Assembly: GCA_030374765.1 (NCBI GenBank)
Contig: JARGXX010000028.1
Location: 682,001-746,000 of the forward strand
Reading direction: 5' to 3'
DNA from: Agarophyton chilense
Taxonomy: Eukaryota; Rhodophyta; Florideophyceae; Gracilariales; Gracilariaceae
DNA: 64,000 nucleotides
Within the stretch, counting starts at the first letter, position 1; every line of letters starts with the position of its first letter. The notes under the pieces were generated by a model that was not told the DNA's origin, did not search any database, and worked only from the letters and a program-made list of their open reading frames with translations. This document shows, piece by piece, positions 32,846 through 44,049 of this stretch. The translations under genes were made by a program, and so were the position numbers.

Positions 32846-33554
32846 CAGATCTTCATCAAGCATCAGAACGAGAAGAGCGAAAGATGGTCTCAACCTAAGT
32901 TGTGGGGTATGATATATCAAGCCAGACTGTAACAGTCTTTGGCAAGAATGGCAGAAAGTTAAGATCCGCAATTGAAGATGTAAGGACTGCAGTGCAGAAT
33001 ATCGAGCTACCAGCCGCTGTGCAGTATGAAATTGACGACCTAGACAGAAGCTTATCAGAGGTGATGGACGATGTTTGTGAATGCTCAGAGACTACAGTTC
33101 CCTTTCTGCATCTCATGGCAGTCCAGCAAGAAGCACCCATCGCTTTAATGCTGACTTTCGTCCCTTTGAACACCACCTCTCAGCATCTCAAGTTCAAGGA
33201 GACAGCCCAGACCTACAGCAAAGCACGTCTCAAGATCATGTAGCTACTCGTATGGCAATTGTTGGAGATAAGATCCAAGTCTACTGGCCAACCGACAACA
33301 AGTTTTACGTAGGTACTGTAGCGAAGCATAACGCGAGAACAGCGAAGTACTCCATCAACGACTTGGAGGGAGGCAAAGAAGCATTGAAGTTGGGAGCCGA
33401 AAAGTGGAAGTTTATGGACGGAGGTTCGACAGTGGAAGAAGAAGAAGATAATGGATCGAATGAACACGAAGCTACTGTACGCGAAGGCCATTAAATGAAA
33501 CTGTCCCCCGGACAAGAACCTGAAAGCGTTGAGCGAAGCACCATTGAGACGTAC
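32846..33554 (+). pseudogene. copia integrase C-terminal relic
   Basis: Reading resumes after the gypsy element with IFIKHQNEKSERWSQPK, then (after a frame change) TVTVFGKNGRKLRSAIEDVR, matching the tail of the integrase at 12516-13994 (GRTVTV..GK..RAAIEDVR). A further piece has IQVYWPTDNKFYVGTVAKH, an SH3/Tudor-like strand set shared by both copies (IEVYCPLDARYYLGKVA). It ends LSPGQEPESVERSTIE, where the second solo LTR enters. Confidence 0.8.
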
Positions 33555-34221
33555 TGTAGTATCCGCTCTAACGGAGAGAGCTGACACCTGCGATAGCGTT
33601 CGGACTGCCGATGGGTCGCTTGCAGCGAAGGAAAAGGGGTGGTAGAGCTACAACACCAGCGAGCTGGAAGTGGGGTGTAAGGCCACTACTCGCCAGCGAG
33701 GGTGAACAGTGCAACTGTAAGACGTTGATGGAGTGTAGGTACAAGACGGCTCGTGAAGTGGTTGGGGGCTGAATATCTATTATAGCTCGTCCGGATCTCC
33801 GGTTAAGGAATCCTAAGCGAGGAACAGAATAGTCATGATGCCCATGTTGTCTCCTTTACTTGGAGTCGGCGCTCACCTCTGGTACACTATATACTGTGTG
33901 CCAGGGTTAGTGCCCAAATAAATATATAAATAATACCCAGTGGTCAGCCACTTAGCCAAACCACTGTATGGGTGTGGTCCGTAATGGACGTCTAGCTACA
34001 AAGGGTAGTAAAACCAGCCACGTGAATGGCCACTACATGCGCCGTTGCAAGCCACTCCACTCGTGATGCCACGTGTTCCACTAATGTACCCTGCCTCCTG
34101 GCATCCTATGCGCTGTGCCGTTTCATATCACAAGTTTGATGACATCACTCACTTATGAGTTCCAACCGCGACTTCGCGAAAAATCATCCTAACGGATTCC
34201 CCGACATAGTAGAATACTACA
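33555..34221 (+). repeat. solo LTR (667 bp), insertion 3
   Basis: It starts TGTAGTATCCGC and ends ATACTACA. A perfect 5-bp duplication CGTAC flanks it (33550-33554 and 34222-34226). Removing it joins the copia reading IET to YYMAFGTNEF in frame, matching the other copia copy. It carries an AT-rich TATA-like run (AATAAATATATAAATAAT) near 33917. Confidence 0.88.
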
Positions 34222-35720
34222 CGTACTACATGGCTTTTGGAACGAACGAGTTTATTCTATACCAAGCTCAAGGGATGCCACCCTTTGTAACCCAGAACGC
34301 TTATGATAGACAAGAAAACTCTTTCAAACGAACTGTTAGAGAGACGCCAGTTCCAGACGTACCCCAGAACTCGAACGTGGTCACAGCCACTTATTCTACA
34401 AAGTGAAAAAGTGCGATGACGGAAATCTCACAATGAAGACCATAAGTGCAGTGCATTACAACAAAGACAGTAAGAAGCACACATTGAAGACAGAATCCGC
34501 AACGTATCCCACGTTGGCATTCGCATTCGGTGCTCCCTCGCTACCATTGTTAAGTGGGCTACCGCTAAGATAGATTTAAAGAGCGCTTTTTTGCACACGG
34601 AGGCTCAAAGATATGTGTATGTTATCGCGCCACGTGAGTGCACTACGAGGAAAAGGCACTATTGGCATCTCCTTCCAGCTGCATATGGCTTAGTGAATGC
34701 CGGAGCGAAATGGCAGGAAATCACCGACACTTTTCTACTTGATGTTGGGTTTCTAAAGTTGGTGTATCTGTTCCAGCTGTTTTATTGGAGGAAAAACAGT
34801 GAACTCCTGACCTTGGCTGTCAAGGTAGTCGTTGACATACTGCTCCCAGCACGAAGGCACAGACTCACGCAAGTTATTAACATGGTGCAGGATGACTACA
34901 AGCTCGCAACTTTGGGGTATGGGCCTGGTAGTATTCAGTTCTACGGCCCGGAAGTCACTCAGAAAGAAGGCTTTGGCATCACGAAAGACGGAGACGACAA
35001 ACTGCAGTGCCTCGAGCTGCCAGTAATCAGTCGAGTGAGGCTTAAGGAGCCAAAAGATACACTCAAAACCATCGAACTATCAAGATTCCGCTCTCTCAAC
35101 AGCTCTATTAGATCGCTTGGCATTGCGGCTTCCCCATTTTGTGGCCATGCTGCCAGTTTTCTGCGGCAGAAGGCACCATTACGCTATGTGAAGGATCTTG
35201 TGACACAAATGAATGTCTTGAAAGGTCTGAAGAAGAGAGGCATGACTTTCAGCTACTGTAGACCCCTTCAACTATAGAAATGTGCGCCACCGTTCGTTTT
35301 GTTTTCAGATGCAAGCCGCGCATCTGACTACGGGAAACTGGGATTTGTATCTGGACTGTTGCTAGGTGAACTCTGCAAAGACTCAGTCTTTCATGTTACT
35401 GCGTGGAGTTCGCACAGTTCGTGCCGTCCAGTCAAATCAATTGGTTCAGCTGAGACTTTGGCGGCTGGTGAAGCCATTGACGAAGGGAAGGTCTTGAAGG
35501 AAACGTACAAGAAGCTACTAGGGATACATGTCAGCCTCTGGATTGTAGTTGATTCCAAAAATCTCTGTGCGACGTTATCCACTTGTCGTTACGCCACCGA
35601 TCGATTCGCGCCAACGTTAGCATCATAATGTATGAGTTTGAGACTAAGAAGATCGACTGCATGTTTTGGATACGTGGAACCTGTAACTACGCCGATCCAC
35701 TGACCTAATTGGATAGCCCA
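34222..35720 (+). pseudogene. copia RT and RNase H relic
   Basis: After the solo LTR the RT N-terminus reads FGTNEFILYQAQGMPPF. Frames shift near 34406 and 34520. The main open piece, 34591-35277, has LHTEAQRYVYVIAPRE, PAAYGLVNAGAKWQ and the degraded catalytic box KVVVDILLPA, where one of the two Asp is lost. RNase H follows after a stop, at 35299-35628: FSDASRASDYGKLG, SIGSAETLAAGEAIDEG, VVDSKNL. Same family as 10782-13994. Confidence 0.85.
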
Positions 35721-35838
35721 GTAGCTACACCGTTGGAACTAATGAGGTTCAATTGCAAGATCTCTATGGATTTGTCTAAGGCACTGGTCACTAGCTGGAA
35801 AACATCTACCTGTTGATGAATCTACAAAAAAGAATCGG

Positions 35839-36181
35839 TGTGTAAGGTCATGTGTGGGAGTTTGCAAAAACCGATGCGCATCTTTTATGGTATTATATAA
35901 TGTATCGATTATGCATCTTTAAAGGTGTAATATAATGTATCGATAATGATCGTATGCAACCCGAATAGCCTACACGCCGGATAAATCTGTAGTGTAGTGT
36001 TTCATAGATGTTTCTCTAGTTAGATATGCCCGGAGACCTGCGATCTACAGTCTACTTAAGTAGTATGGTCAGAGAGCACCGCAGCCAAAGAAGGGAGCCT
36101 CAGCCGAGAACTACCGCCGCGTAGTAAACGTATTGTTTGTAGCACAGCCGAGTGTTGTTTGTTTCACCCCTTTTATTAGTA
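35839..36181 (+). repeat. 3' LTR of copia element
   Basis: It starts TGTGTAAGGTCATG and ends TTATTAGTA, homologous along its length to 17592-17970 but with substitutions and indels, so this host element is older than its gypsy insert. An A-rich stretch (CTACAAAAAAGAATCGG) precedes it. Confidence 0.85.
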
Positions 36182-36787
36182 CACATAACTAATCCAAGAA
36201 TGAGTGGTCGATGCGTGTGCACCTTGTCAATAATGGCTTTTACGTCGGCCCATGGAAATTTCTTGAGCGTGACTGGGTATAGACAGTAGAGCGTCGATCC
36301 AAGATGACGATGGAAGAAAGAGAAGCGGTCTGTTGGGATTTACGAAAGAAATCCGTCATCAATGATTCTCAGAGATTCATTTGCGCCTTTGGAAGCGAAT
36401 CAGAGTGAACTCATACAATTTTGAACGATGTTCGCCTGCGGGTGGCATCAAAATCAGTGTGGACACCCGATTTACGACGTTTCTTTACCACCACGTAGTG
36501 AGGCAGTATGGACATCTACCCGATTTTGAGCTATATGTGAAGGAAACTCACTCTTTTCTAGAACGCTACTCTGAACTTTGAAAATCAGCTACCACCCTCA
36601 CGAAGACCGTATGGCTGTGTCTTTCATGTTTGACTGGGAACACAGAAAGGACTCGTGTTCATTACACTAAACTTTTGATCTCCCGCCGTAGCGAGCTTTG
36701 GGCGGGTAGGCGTGTGAGACGCATAATTGTGCGAGTCACCGCAAATCAAAAAAAGAGGAAGAAAAAAACGAAGCATATATGAGACCT
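36182..36787. other. intergenic, no gene supported
   Basis: An open frame at 36381-36581 has no family features. No repeat is seen. Confidence 0.4.
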
Positions 36788-36793
36788 TTTATT
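36788..36793 (-). terminator. poly(A) signal of the 117-residue gene
   Basis: AATAAA on the minus strand begins about 11 bases past the stop codon. Confidence 0.6.
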
Positions 36794-36803
36794 CATAAAA
36801 TCC

Positions 36804-37157
36804 CTAGGCGCGAAGGAAATTGAGCGCCATATCACGCACGCTAATAACGCCCTCCAATATATTGATTCCGACGTCACGCGCACTTTCAGCGAAGGCCGTT
36901 CCATCCAGGAGCCCACGGAGATACGGCCACGGCACGTGCAGCAGAACCTCCTCCACGTCACTGGTCGTGACAGGTTGTCCACGTGCCAAAGCACGCAGCA
37001 TGTCACCGGCCTTCACAATCGCGGCCATCTGCAAATCCGATATCGCAGGGGGGCTTGCATTGGGGGCAGCCATGGCACTTCGTGACTCGCCGGACATCTC
37101 GCTCTCGTCGACTATGCGGAGTCCCGATGGCGCGTAGTGGAACGTGGAGTGAAGCAT
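36804..37157 (-). CDS. hypothetical 117-residue protein
   Basis: The ORF has an ATG start, TATAAA about 80 bp upstream (37238-37243) and AATAAA about 11 bp after the stop, so it is likely a real gene. The protein has a polar, Ser-rich N-terminus (residues 1-38) and a compact, mostly helical C-terminal part from about 40: AAIVKAGDMLRALARG, then a TTSDVEEVLLHVPWPYLRGL segment and a final helix ending ALNFLRA. There is no signal peptide, membrane segment or Cys pair. No family is recognised. It lies between the copia complex and the Harbinger relic. Confidence 0.65.
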   Translation of the reverse strand: MLHSTFHYAPSGLRIVDESEMSGESRSAMAAPNASPPAISDLQMAAIVKAGDMLRALARGQPVTTSDVEEVLLHVPWPYLRGLLDGTAFAESARDVGINILEGVISVRDMALNFLRA

Positions 37158-37237
37158 CGCGGCACAGGTTGAAGAAGGATGGAAGAAGTATCCAGTAGCA
37201 AGGAGTAAAGAACAAAAGAAGTAGGGCGGCCGAGTAT

Positions 37238-37243
37238 TTTATA
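37238..37243 (-). promoter_or_regulatory. TATA box of the 117-residue gene
   Basis: CTATAAAATA on the minus strand, about 80 bp upstream of the ATG. Confidence 0.6.
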
Positions 37244-38654
37244 GTCGAAAAAAATCGCCTGCATTTAGAGAGCTTCTGATTTCATAGGACGATCGCTTGC
37301 TTTTCCGTACAATTTTGACCACTGATTTGGCAACGCAAGGTCATGTCAACACCTGGGCACCACCAATTCGGTGCGCAACGCAAATGCGTTCTCCGTCGAG
37401 TAAGGCACATAGATAGAGACAGATTGTTCTGGACTGGCCGCAAGCCGCACGAATTCTCGCACAGTTAGGGACAGCCTGGCCGGTACCGGACCGGAAGCCG
37501 CACGAACTCTCAAGCCGGCCTTCCGCCAAATTGTCTCGTGAAGACCGACCTCGGTTGGCTCCGACCAACTCTGGTCAGGTCAGCTCAAAAAAGCGGCCTA
37601 CCCGCCCCCCCCCCACTTTTGGCACAAAAACTATCTCTGAACACAGTCTGAGCCTCTCTTCCCATCAACTCTCTTCTATTTGTTTCTTTACATGGAGGTT
37701 GGGTCCTCTTTCTACCGCGACTGTGCCGACCCTTTGCGCGAACCAGTCACTCAAGTGGGACTCTTTAGCACCTCCTGTTGCTAGCAGAACCGTGTGATAC
37801 GGCGTAGGGCTCACACTCTACGGCCATTTGGAATTCTTTCATGAGTAAGAGACTTTCACTGCTCTTTTGGAGGTGTGTGCAAGTACTGACTTTTATCTGT
37901 CTTGCATATAGTGTCAACGTCTTCAATTTCTTGGAGCTAATATTCAACTGTACAAGGTTCCGATTCGGAAATGAAAGCCATCAGCGTCACCAAGGGAGCC
38001 ACATCCCTCACCGACTTTTCACCATCTACCGAACCCCTTAGCAACTTCGTGCCCGCCACATCCTTCGATTCGTTACTCAGCGTGAGAGGCGTCGCCGCCG
38101 TCCTCCATCTCGTAAAATCTCCCTGAAGCGCTGTACCGTTTGCAGCATCCACGTGCTGAGCCAAAGCCAATTAGAGGTTCAGTAAGGCGGTCGTAAGCAC
38201 CAAAAAGCACTACGACGCGCTTATTACAAATACATCGACGTCTGGTACCGCGTATGCGATATCAAGTTCCCCGAAGCCCTCGATCTCCGCGTTAATTACA
38301 AAATTCGTCGTCATCTTCCCGGCGTCAAAAAGAAGAACAATAATATTTTCTAAAACGATTGAGATGTATACAACCAGTCTTTAAATCGTGGTAGAGGCCC
38401 TTACACATTTCATTTATTACATCACACCTTTATACCTTCGCCTTTGCCTGGTACATATATATTGGTCACTTTATCATTCGCACTCCCTACCCAGTAGAGG
38501 TTTTTAATTATGAAAAAATCTTGTAAATCTAATGGTCGATATTTCAGCTGTTCGTATTCCAGACTAACAGCTCGCTAGCACTTTATGCTGGTGTTTTAGA
38601 GAGTGTGCGCGACACACCAAATCCAATCACGAGATTTTCTACCTACTGTAGACC
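37244..38654. other. intergenic with short local repeats
   Basis: AAGCCGCACGAA recurs near 37441 and 37495. A run of 11-12 C lies near 37605. A GC-richer block at about 37980-38330 looks weakly coding-like but has no intact or recognisable frame. Confidence 0.4.
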
Positions 38655-39830
38655 GTGGACGACGACGATATCATAGGCATGATGCTTATGCAGCAGGCTG
38701 CAGCCATATCAGCACGCACGGGCCAATTTATAGCTCATTGCTCCTCTCTTTATGCCACGCGCTGCATGCAAAAGCAGGAGGATGTATCGAGTTCAGACGA
38801 AGACTTCTTAGGCCCTGGTAGTGGATACACTGCCAATTGTCACGCGAAGGCAACATACGCGCGACGCAAGCACAGCGCATTTTATGCGTGCATGCAAAAC
38901 AACGATCCCGACGTAGGTCTCTTTAATAAACTCATCCACCTCAGTCGAGAGATCTTTGACGACCTTCTGGATCTCGTGCGCACTGTAATAGAGCAGCCCA
39001 TGAACGTGCGTCATGAGGTAAGCGATGAAGCAAACAGCATGCGGAAAAATCGTAAGCGCAGACTATAGACTGAAGAGATACTCTTTCTTTTCCTCTACGT
39101 TCTAGGGGGCCCCCACGAGGGAGGTGTTGGCGTGGAACAGGTCGTGATGAAGTTCGACGTGTATTGTGGTACTGTTTCTAACTACTTCCTCCACGCTCCA
39201 TTCGGCGTCCTTAAGGCGTTACGTGCAGTTGACCTCCCTCTCATACGTTGGCCCGATGAAGATGAACGGAAGGAGATGGAGGGTCTCGTAATCGGATTCC
39301 CGCAGTGCACTTTTTCCTTAGATGGTAACAAGGCAAAGAGATTCAGGCCCGGCGACGACCATGAACAAGAACGCGCATACCACGGTTACAAGCGCAAACA
39401 CGTCTTTGCACTTTTCGTTTATTGCGACCTATTTGGCCACTTTATTCGTCTAGAGATCACGGACAAGTGGCGCAGAAAGCGACCTTACGCTCTATGTAGG
39501 CTCTGATGTGTGCCAAAATCGAGACGCATACCTTTCCTAAAGGCAGCACGGTATGGCGGACTTGGGCTTGGCTGCTGACGGGGACCTGCTGGTGCCCTTC
39601 AAGACCAACGAGAGCAAAGAGTGGAACTTAATGGGCACACACAACTGCGACATAAGGAAGCAAAGGATGGTGAATGAGTGGGAGATAGGGTAAATAAGCA
39701 ATCGCCATGGAATCTTCCTCGGGAGGTGGGCGCTGGAAAAATGTCTGTTCCTTACAGCTTTCACTAACGCTGCGATGATAGCTAACTCGCGCTTTGGAAG
39801 ACGAGGCTACGCCTTGTAGACGCTGGAGCT
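38655..39830 (+). pseudogene. PIF/Harbinger-like transposase relic
   Basis: Two same-phase open pieces (38655-39068 and 39132-39506) are split by one TAG at 39066. After a stop at 39504, homologous codons go on in another frame to about 39820. The DDE_4-type pattern is visible: GFPQCTFSLDGNKAKR carrying the first Asp, HGYKRKHVFALFVYCDLFGHF carrying the second, then LAADGDLLVPF, and NEWEIG..SNRHGIFLGRW as the counterpart of the E-bearing VEN.FG..K.RW block. The N-terminal part contains a helical segment SREIFDDLLDLVR. These enzymes cut and paste DNA with 3-bp TSDs. Several breaks make it inactive. Confidence 0.75.
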
Positions 39831-39948
39831 ATATCAGGAGAAGCTGGAACGGGCTGAAAGCAGCGATGAGTAGTTTTCTTCTAGAAAGCGCTTCAAACCC
39901 GATCCTTTAGCACCCTGGTTCCACCACCTCACCGCCCCCTCAAGTAGC

Positions 39949-40825
39949 CTATAATTGCGACATGTACATGTCGAGACATGAAATTCTTCGGGGGCCAACC
40001 ACGCTAGAGCTCCGCCCCAGACCCCGTCGGACTCCACCCAGATCCTTTTTACTCTTCAGGAGCAGGTCGTGCGTTGGTAGATGCCTTTTTTCGGCGGTTG
40101 GCTTGTTGCTGATGAGAAAAAGGTTCATTTCCAACGATTCTGTTTCCAAAGGCGTCGGAAGCGGAGTAGTCGATTCCAGATTCGCAATTCTGTACCGCGC
40201 TGCGTACATAGAGTGGATCGCTCCAAACTGCTCACACTGGCGTGCCGCTATATTCACGCTCGCTCCCGCGGCATTTGCGGTCGTTTTCTGTGACTCCAAG
40301 TTTTGCACGTCTGTTGCACGGCGCTCTTCAGTCCGACGCAACTTCGCCAGCTTTCGCCTTTGTTTCTGGTTCAGGTACTCAGCCTTCCTCTCTTCGGTGC
40401 GGTACTTTCTCTCTTCATCATAATTTGCCTGGCAAGACAGGTCCTTTTCGGAACCCAAATCCTTTGATTCGATACGCAGTCTTGCCTGTTGTTTTAACTA
40501 GACTTTGGCTTTGTCCAGGATGTGCTGTGCATCCTGTTTTTTATGACCGTAACGTATAAAAGCCAGTGGAGTGTCTCTATCGTCGGGAAAGGCACGTTGC
40601 GCAATCTTCACGGCTTTGGAGAGCTTCCTCACCTTTGACGCGAGATATTGCACGTGCCGCTTTTGTATTTTTGGCCCTGTGCCACGAAAGCCAGCACATC
40701 TCATAATCTTTATCCTTTGAGGCGATCAAATCATCCGTGATGTGACGGGTAAGGCAAACCTGCCAGCCTTGTTCGCCAGTAGCTTCCACCATCTTCATCT
40801 TCTGAGGTGGAGCGTGGAGGGCCAT
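39949..40825 (-). pseudogene. second ORF of the Harbinger-like element (inferred), coiled-coil
   Basis: The reading starts at ATG 40825 (MALHAPPQKMKMVEATGEQG) and changes frame near 40690. It then runs to TAG 39949 with one TAG at 40498. The middle is a strongly charged helix (YDEERKYRTEERKAEYLNQK, RRKLAKLRRTEERR), and the C-terminus is basic. It lies tail-to-tail with the transposase, ending about 120 bp from it. PIF/Harbinger elements usually carry a second gene for a Myb/SANT-type DNA-binding protein; the Myb fold itself is not recognisable here, so the link is by position only. Confidence 0.4.
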
Positions 40826-41369
40826 AAGCTGCCTGATGATTTAATTTTATTGATCTTGTTGCAAATTAATTGGTCATCTTTCTCTGTCGTCTTAAACAGA
40901 GACGCGCATTCGCGAGCGGTAGAAACGAAGGCGGTTGCAGGGAGGCCATAGTGAGGGTTATAGGTGCATGTGCTGCTATGTTGATGCTAATCCCTGTTGG
41001 GGGGAATCTTGACACTTTGTGCGTGCAGAACTGTTTTGGTTTCCCGCCAGAAACAGCGGGATTTCTAGTTCGCCGGAGCGTAGCTCTTTTCCTATAATTT
41101 CCCGTATGTTTAAATATAAGAAATTTTAGCACTACTGAAATGCGTAATTAAAGCGACGAGATGTTCAGCTAAAATAGAACACTAATAACACAATTCTTCC
41201 TTAATCAAAAACCTCTATCACACTCTTTTCTGTTATCTTTTTTGTCTTCCTTTCTTTTCCCTATCCTGAGCTGGTACTCTCGAGAGCATATCTACTACTT
41301 GTGTCCCCTTGGGTTGTAGCCACCCGCGTTGTGTTCTCTAACTAAATGTGAACGGATATGACGTTTACA
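40826..41369. other. intergenic, no feature seen
   Basis: No gene is supported. The far end of the Harbinger-like element should lie here, but I could not find a convincing terminal inverted repeat. Confidence 0.4.
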
Positions 41370-42096
41370 CGACCATTATTGATACAGAATACTATACCAT
41401 TAAAGATGCATTATCGCTACAGTATATGTAACCGCCCAGCAAAGATAGAGGGATGTCTCACGGTACCTGTCCTGTGGACCGGAGCAATCCCCCTGTCCCT
41501 GCACCTGGGGCTTCCACACCAACAATTGGTTGGTGTGGAACGGCCAGTTGGGGTGGTGGAAGTGGAAGCGAATCTCGAGATTGAGATCCGCTTCAAAGCC
41601 ACCACCCCCACTCCAACTTCCTCCAGAGGCCTCACCAACCTTCATAACCTCCCCGCACGGCGCGGGGACCGTCCGCGGCGCCGTCTCCTGCCCGCTTTCG
41701 GTTCTGGCTCGCTCCGCGCCCCGCCGTCTTTAGCATCAACCTTTCCCCACTACGAGTGCAGCCCTGCAGCGGCTCGCTGGCGCTCGTAAGTGTTCTTCGG
41801 AGTGGTTGTATCGTTTGTTAGTGCTCCCTGGGCCTTTACTGGTTGGCCGTTTCCGCCGGCCTCTGTCGTTTTGTCTACGGTTGTAGACTGGTACCCCCTG
41901 GCATTTCGTTCTACCGGGTCTGTCACCACCCGCGCCATTAGCAGCCCAGAAAATGGCGTCCACAGTATATTATACCATTAAAAATGCATTATCGATACAG
42001 TATATTTTACCATTAAAGATGCATTATCGATACAGTATATTATACCATAAAAGATGCGCATCGGTTTTCGAAACCATCCACACATGACCTTACACA
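41370..42096 (-). repeat. copia LTR fragment split by an insert
   Basis: On the minus strand it begins TGTGTAAGGTCATGTGTGGA at 42096, like the other copia LTRs, and runs through 33-35-bp tandem units (GATGCATTATCGATACAGTA). The homology is interrupted at 41428-41962 and resumes for about 58 bp. No internal copia coding sequence flanks it. Confidence 0.8.
41428..41962. mobile_element. GC-rich palindromic insert in copia LTR
   Basis: About 535 bp of much higher GC than its host LTR. It contains a near-perfect hairpin, TTCCACACCAAC-AATTG-GTTGGTGTGGAA (41513-41541), and a longer imperfect inverted repeat around the CTCGAG at about 41574 (arms GTTGGGGTGGTGG and CCACCCCCACTCCAAC). ACAGTATAT flanks both sides, which could be an 8-9-bp target duplication, but the host LTR is itself a tandem array containing that string. 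It may be a foldback-type non-autonomous element. Confidence 0.5.
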
Positions 42097-43563
42097 GTTC
42101 CCTCTTCCCCTGCTTGAAAACTGTTTTCAAGACACAGTTAAACAATCAAGCGCAGATCGCAGGAGCCTCAGAGCACAACTTAAGAGAGGTCACCCTTCCC
42201 GTCATACTTCCATAATAACAAATAGTGCAGCCATCTCTACCTATATCCGACCTACTCGTGACCTTTGACGCATCTCCCAGGGCAGGGACTGTTCTTTCTG
42301 CTCACGTCTTGGAACATATCGCAAAAAATCTTTCGTTTTACGCTTAGCTTGAAAAATATTACAATAGTAAAACTTGAGATTCCACGAAGAACGCTCAACA
42401 ATTTTATGCTAACATACATTGGAACACAGATATTGTTCAATAATAGAAGAAGAAAAAACGTATAAACAATCTTGAGGACTCCATGGCTGTACTGGCTCTA
42501 AATTGGATGGCCAGAAAAGATGAAAGAAACTTACGAGTTGTGTCTTCGGGATTGGGAGCAGGTTTCTCTCTTCTAGAGTGTGCTGCGTGCAGTGCGCTCT
42601 GCGATCTGCACGGCAATGGCCGAGTTCTGGTCTGTCACCTAATCTCTCTAAGAATGAATGATCTTGAATCTACTAAACACATCGCAGATAATAACCTCTT
42701 TTAACTGTTTTATTGTGCATTTGCGCGCGTATGCGCGCATCCTCACATTCGATGTCTGAAAATGACTCTTATTTGGGTCGTAATTGTCGGCTTTGTACCT
42801 CTACAAATTCCGGGAGCTCTCTTGTTCGGCCATTACATTTTTGCAGCACTCAGGGTAAAGATTGGTGCGAAGGAATCTTTTCGATCATCGGCGACATTTC
42901 CAAATAGCTCAGCCGAAACTGACGTGTAGCGTTCAAAACTTTGACTGGGGCCTGTGTCTTTGTGTTTTGCCATCAGCAAGGGTCATGATTGCGGTAGCCG
43001 CGTCGAAGTACTTTTTCCATCTGTGAAGGTTCGGATCACATAAACGAGGCTTCCTGAACGCCCTGCAAGCAAACTGGAGCCCCTTGGAAAAAAAAGAGTG
43101 GTTTCCTGGCTATGAATGCTATTTTTTACCAGTGTATCTCTTGTTAGTGAGGATGTGGGCACTGTAGATGCAGTGAACCTGAGAGCTGCCGGACTAACCT
43201 TCTGGAGGTTTAGTCTCAGCGCCATTTTATGTAATCTATTGTATCCTTGCATCTATATGTATATATGGGAAACCTCTGCTGTCTTAAATAACAATCTATG
43301 AATTACATAGCTTCCACAGTCTATTGTCTGTCTATTATGTAGGGCGTAAAGTAAGACCATTGGACGTTCTCTGAAATTCGTGATTATCTCTGAAATCTCT
43401 GACGGTTCGAAGACTTCTACGCTGAATAGGGTCTTTTCTCTCTGAAACCTGTCATTGAGGAGAAGGCTTTTGGGATACTACATTAATAAAACAGGAGGGA
43501 ACTTCAGAGGATATGGCATCGTACATTCAAAGTTTTATTGCTCAAAAGGAATTATTTCGACAT
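42097..43563. other. intergenic; one short ORF of doubtful status
   Basis: An ATG in good context at 42483 opens a 73-codon frame with no family features that ends at the repeat-A fragment. Nothing else is recognised. Confidence 0.35.
42706..42746 (-). repeat. repeat family A, short fragment
   Basis: On the minus strand it starts TGTGAGGATGCGCGCATACG and continues CGCGCAAATGCACAATAAAA, matching the start of the copy at 62464. Confidence 0.65.
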
Positions 43564-44049
43564 TTATCCTCCCCGAAAAGGAACTTCTTTGCTACACATG
43601 CAAGAAACATATACAAACTGTTCATCCGCTATGATAGAACAAGCTCCATATCTCATATTTCTGTTTAATTCAGAGATCACTTTTGTTCGGTCTTCGTTGC
43701 TGAGATTTGATTCTTCGAAGCCCTTTTCTTCTAGGTCCCTGGGACTAAATCGGTATCCCTTCTTTGCGTTTAATACCAAATTTGTTGCTATGAGGTTCAT
43801 TTTTATAGCTGTTGTGTACTCAAACTTGTGGGTGACCCAAAAGAATGAAACGTCCAAAGCAAAATTTCTCGCTTTTTCGTACTCTTTCCTTGCCCAGTAC
43901 ACATTATTCAACTGACAAATTTGAAACAACGTGTTGTTCCACAGCAATGGACGATCCCCGGTCTTTTCTAGACATAGGTTGAGACCTTTAAAAAGCTTTC
44001 TGCTCATGAACGGGTACCCGCATAAAGTAGTCATTGGAAGATCTTCCAT
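43564..44049 (-). CDS. hypothetical protein, 161 residues
   Basis: The start is the ATG at 44049 (MEDLPMTTLCGYPFMSRKLF). The composition is protein-like, with helical stretches (NVYWARKEYEKARNFALDV, FSPRDLEEKGFEES) resembling tetratricopeptide-type helices, but no consensus repeat is present. There is no signal peptide. No TATA box or poly(A) signal stands out. It could be a fragment of a larger gene or a transposon-borne ORF. Confidence 0.3.
   Translation of the reverse strand: MEDLPMTTLCGYPFMSRKLFKGLNLCLEKTGDRPLLWNNTLFQICQLNNVYWARKEYEKARNFALDVSFFWVTHKFEYTTAIKMNLIATNLVLNAKKGYRFSPRDLEEKGFEESNLSNEDRTKVISELNRNMRYGACSIIADEQFVYVSCMCSKEVPFRGG

Larger units (their letters stand above)
17592..36181 (+). 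mobile_element. Ty1/copia element with three nested LTR-element insertions
   Basis: 5' LTR 17592-17970 and 3' LTR 35839-36181 bracket the complex. Copia coding relics in between run in the order gag, protease/pre-integrase, integrase, RT, RNase H. They are interrupted exactly at 19485-20299, 21072-32845 and 33555-34221, each with its own 5-bp duplication. Removing the three inserts leaves about 5.3 kb, a normal copia length. The host copia is the same family as 10613-14393 but more decayed (stops and frameshifts). Confidence 0.92.

Noticed and set aside
41960..41968. ACAGTATAT on both sides of the GC-rich insert as a firm target-site duplication
   Set aside because: The host LTR is a tandem array containing this string, so the match can arise without duplication; kept only as a possibility.
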